Assembly (NCBI RefSeq): GCF_918797505.1
Contig: NC_092797.1
Span: 15,699,372 to 15,763,371 of the forward strand
Source: Bemisia tabaci
Taxonomy: Eukaryota; Arthropoda; Insecta; Hemiptera; Aleyrodidae
Length of the DNA: 64,000 bases
Direction of reading: 5' to 3'
Position numbers and translations under genes: made by a program. The stretch's first letter is position 1, and the number at the start of each line of letters is the position of its first letter. The notes under the pieces are model-generated. The model had not been told where the DNA came from. It saw only the letters and a list, made by a program, of their open reading frames with translations, and made no database searches. Shown here in pieces: positions 60,920-64,000 of the stretch.

Positions 60920-61819
60920 GTTTTCACTCACCCTCATTAATCGATCAGCTGGTGTTATCAATAAGAAGTCCAAACGTGTGGAAATCGAAACAATTTTCAG
61001 GGTGTTTACTGCCACCAATTACTTAAACATGATGCTTGAATTTTTTCAAAATGTCTGAAAATGTGATAAGAGCCTTTTTGTAATCTTAAAGTGAACTTAC
61101 CCCTCGTTGAAAGTCGCACCACCCTCTTCCCTTACAAGGTGTCTCACTCAAAATTCAAGGAGTACAACAGTCAACCGAAAAATGCTTGATTTACCTCTCA
61201 TAAAAAATGCGATACAATTCAACCATAAAATTTTTCAAATTTATTAGTAGGAATCGCAGTACCAACTTTTGAAATAACAGCATTTACATCAAGTGATTAG
61301 ACTTCCGTCTTGATTATTTTCTCATCATTCCTCTCTTTTTGACGTTATTTAAAACTTCCTGTAGGATTGAATAATTTTATTCCTTGACCCTTCAGTCTCT
61401 GGTCCCAGAGGTGAGAAGGTTGGCGCAGGCAAATGTCAGAGTCCTGAACTGATTTTTGCCTATTATTGGGAAACTCTATAAATAGCTGAAACATTAAGGT
61501 GCTCGAGACCTCTTTTTGTTAATTTTGTACGAAGCATGTTACAGGGCATTTAAGAGAGAATTTTTAAACTTTTGTTTTCAAGTTGAAGTTTCCCTTTTTT
61601 TACAAATTAGATTAAACTTTTTGACACATTGAAAGTCAAAAAACAAGAAGCAAATTTTTCCGTGCTGTTTTTGTAGTTTCTTTGGATTTTAGTAGAGAGT
61701 GAGGCAATCCAATTTTGGAAACCAAAAATACTGTTTGCAAAGTCAGTGGCAGCAGATCGACAGCAATCATTCGTGAGTTATTGTTTTTTTTTTTTTTAAA
61801 GTTCGTCTGTAGTAGGGAA

Positions 61820-62433
61820 TGGGCCTGTTGCAAACTTTTGCTAGAGCAAAACTAAGAGTTGTTTCCTACAGATAATGCCTCAAAAATCACGATGAGCGCA
61901 TCGGCAAAGTCTGAAATGCACTCATAACTTCACAATCTGCGTAAGAAATTTGCGGTTTTTTGAGCTTCCCGCTTCGAAAACGATACTACGGTACAGGTGA
62001 ACATTTTGTTAGAGGAGTCGTTCCATTGGCGACAATACTCATCATGGCCGACGCCAGTCCGCCAAAACACGTGTGATGGGACGAGATAACACTTGAACAG
62101 GATTAAACCATTAACAATCGGCGTGTTTACGTTCATATTTTCCTCGCCCGCCTTAATTGACCTTGAACTCTCCTCGAATTACGCGAGGAACTGCGCAAGC
62201 GTCGGCCATGATGAATATTGCCGACGATGGAGCGACTCCTCTAACAAAATGTTCACCTGTGCAGTAGTATCGTTTTTGAAGCGGGAAGCTCAAAATAACG
62301 CAAATTTCTTACGCAGATTGTGAAGTTATGAGTGCATTTCAGACTTTGCCGATGCGCTCATCGTGATTTTTGAGGCATTATCTATAGGAAACAACTCTTC
62401 ATTCTGCTCTAGCAAAAGTTTGCAACAGGCCCA
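61820..62433. mobile_element. 614-bp fold-back element
   Basis: The ends TGGGCCTGTTGCAAACTTTT and AAAAGTTTGCAACAGGCCCA are perfect inverse complements. Arms of about 240 bp pair almost throughout (for example AAAATGTTCACCTG with its partner) around a loop of roughly 120 bp at 62070-62190. No transposase frame; no convincing target duplication seen. Confidence 0.88.
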
Positions 62434-63045
62434 TTATCCATTTTAATACCTACCGAGTTCTTTCCATGAACCAGCACTGGTAGACTGTCACAAAATTGAG
62501 GCGATTCACCTCAAACTCAAGTCAATCGGGTAGTTCTGAATTGGTTGTACATTGGTTTTAGTATCCTTACTAAAAGTAGTATCCTAGACATGGGGGTAGT
62601 GCGAAATGTATAAATGTTGTTACTAAACAAGTTTCGGTTAAATTATTTTTTGTACATAAGAGATAGATGTTAATTTTGTATAAATCGTGAGATTGAATGT
62701 TCCCCTCGTTGAGGGAGAGTACTCTTAAAGAGTGGGAGTTAGAGTTTAAATAAGGAATGGCATACATTTAATATAGAGATAGGAATTTTAACTTAAAATT
62801 TAAATAGAATTTTCATTTAATTTGAGGCTATGAAGAATTTTTTTTCTATCAGCTGGAGTTATCATCTCTAGGTATATATATTTTTTTTAAGGCAACCTCT
62901 CTTCAAATTTTCATCTTGCGTTAGAAAATTTGATGCCTGAGTGCAATTGTAGGAAGGTTTATTACAGTTATCAGCGAAATAAGATACCGATCATGGTTTT
63001 GTCGTCCAGTGATGGATTTTTATTAAGTTTCAAAGGTGATACTCG

Positions 63046-63051
63046 AATAAA
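63046..63051 (+). terminator. candidate poly(A) signal for the long SERCA form
   Basis: AATAAA followed within 10-30 nt by GTGATTGTTTTTG and GTTTTTTATTC, the GU/U-rich pattern of a cleavage site. It would give a 3' UTR of about 2.1 kb that includes the fold-back element. Other AATAAA-like words are present, so this is a candidate only. Confidence 0.45.
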
Positions 63052-63311
63052 AAAGTGATTGTTTTTGAAGTTAAGTTTTTTATTCAACTTAATCATAATA
63101 TTAGATTTTACTTACATTTTAAGTAGTGTTAGGTAACAGCGAAGTTAAGGGTTTTTCAGTTTCAAATTTTCGATACCTTTAGGTAATTAAGTGCATTTTT
63201 CCTATTAATAATTTAGTTATCTGGATTTTCATATTTCTTTAGTAGTATAAAATAATCATCTCTATCGAAGAGTTGGTATGGAATTGTGATTTTAAAACTT
63301 TTCATCCCCAG

Positions 63312-63325
63312 GCTATGACTGCTAG
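63312..63325 (+). CDS. SERCA: SERCA exon 18, short-form terminus (residues 997-1000)
   Basis: A pyrimidine-rich ACTTTTCATCCCCAG precedes it. Joined in phase 1 to the donor at 60836 it reads G-Y-D-C-stop (TAG 63323-63325), giving a 1000-residue protein. Known insect and crustacean SERCA genes make a short and a long form of about this length difference by the same kind of choice. The exact acceptor is inferred, and the four-residue tail is too short to prove by homology. Confidence 0.6.
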
Positions 63326-64000
63326 GGTTTTTTCATTTCTCTTTCCTTTCTTTCTCCAAGTGCCTGTTGTTACCCTCAATGCTCCAATGCAGCGAATTAA
63401 GAAACAAAAAAGAAATTATTCTCCCATTAAGGCAGTCATAATTTTAGGTACGGGAATGTGGATCCACTGTGATGATAAAGTTTGTCAACGCCTCGACAAA
63501 ATCTGTCCTAACCAACATTATCAAAAGTTTAAGGTGTGCACAGTAAATGCCCTGCAAAATTGATGTCGAATCGAAGTGTATTTAAAAGTGATCTCTTAGT
63601 GGAACTAGAATTTGAATTCATCCATTCCTTAACTGTTGATCTTGAAATTGTTTTTTTATTGATTTTGACGTCCAGCCAGCCCTCCAATCCGTTGCATTCA
63701 GCTTATCATTCCATCTTTTCCCACGATCATAATTTTATTTGTTTTCACCTCCAGTATCTACCCGTCCCCCCTTACATGATTTAACATCATTGTCCGAGTT
63801 TGACCTCATCTCCCTTTTTGAATTTTAGTTCAGATCGAGCAAGAGAGTGTGCCTTTTATTTTGTTTGCTGAGTGCCCTTTTTTAAGTCACTTTCTTTTTT
63901 CTATCTCCTGTTCCCGTTTTTTTTTTTTTTTATTTTTGTTAATTGTATTTTTTGTCTGAATGTTCATTCGAAGTGAGTACTTAGTTAACGATCGAAAGAC
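63326..64000 (+). other. probable 3' UTR of the short form, continuing past the window
   Basis: AT- and T-rich sequence with no recognisable coding signal or repeat. Two overlapping frames of 82-96 codons have no domain. No AATAAA was noted before the window end. Confidence 0.45.

Larger units (their letters stand above)
60920..63311 (+). other. 3' UTR of the long form / intron 17 of the short form
   Basis: There is no coding signal. It contains a 614-bp fold-back element (61820-62433) and AT-rich DNA with a candidate poly(A) signal at 63046. For the short transcript the whole stretch from 60837 is intron. Confidence 0.75.

Noticed and set aside
63273..63563. 96-codon frame overlapping the alternative terminal exon
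   Set aside because: In the spliced short transcript the frame used here is different and stops at 63325. This frame has no SERCA or other recognisable sequence.

Overview
The window is animal nuclear DNA, almost certainly from an insect. Its only recognisable gene is the sarco/endoplasmic reticulum Ca2+-ATPase (SERCA; the orthologue of Drosophila Ca-P60A), on the + strand and covering nearly the whole window. Seventeen coding exons with GT..AG introns join without a frame break into a 1023-residue P-type ATPase. An alternative last exon gives a 1000-residue form. Residue choice follows insect SERCA closely. The very large intron load and the many short inverted-repeat elements suggest a hemipteran, perhaps a whitefly such as Bemisia; that species-level guess is weak and rests only on the look of the repeats.

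Layout: 1-4058 is 5' flank and 5' untranslated DNA whose first exon I could not place. 4059-4212 holds the start codon. Intron 1 (23.3 kb) leads to an 18-nt microexon (27538-27555), intron 2 (5.0 kb) to exon 3 (32580-32662), and intron 3 (17.8 kb) to exon 4 (50494). So the first 73 codons occupy 28.6 kb, with another 17.8 kb before codon 74. From exon 4 to the long-form stop (50494-60919) the other 950 codons lie in 10.4 kb, separated by introns of 0.4-1.0 kb. After 60919 comes a region that is 3' UTR for the long form and intron 17 for the short form, then the alternative exon at 63312.

No second gene, tRNA, rRNA, CRISPR array or transposase reading frame could be supported. Introns 1-3 are packed with non-autonomous DNA transposons: a hAT-type 164-bp MITE with at least nine copies, six with exact 8-bp target duplications; a second hAT-like MITE; a 1.69-kb Mutator-like element with 9-bp duplications nested in an older fold-back element; several other palindromic families; and tandem repeats. 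The compact 3' half is nearly free of them, except a 614-bp fold-back element downstream of the long-form stop.

The most unusual repeat signals are two groups whose ends are conserved while the short-word interior differs between copies, and a roughly 407-bp element flanked by 41-bp direct repeats.
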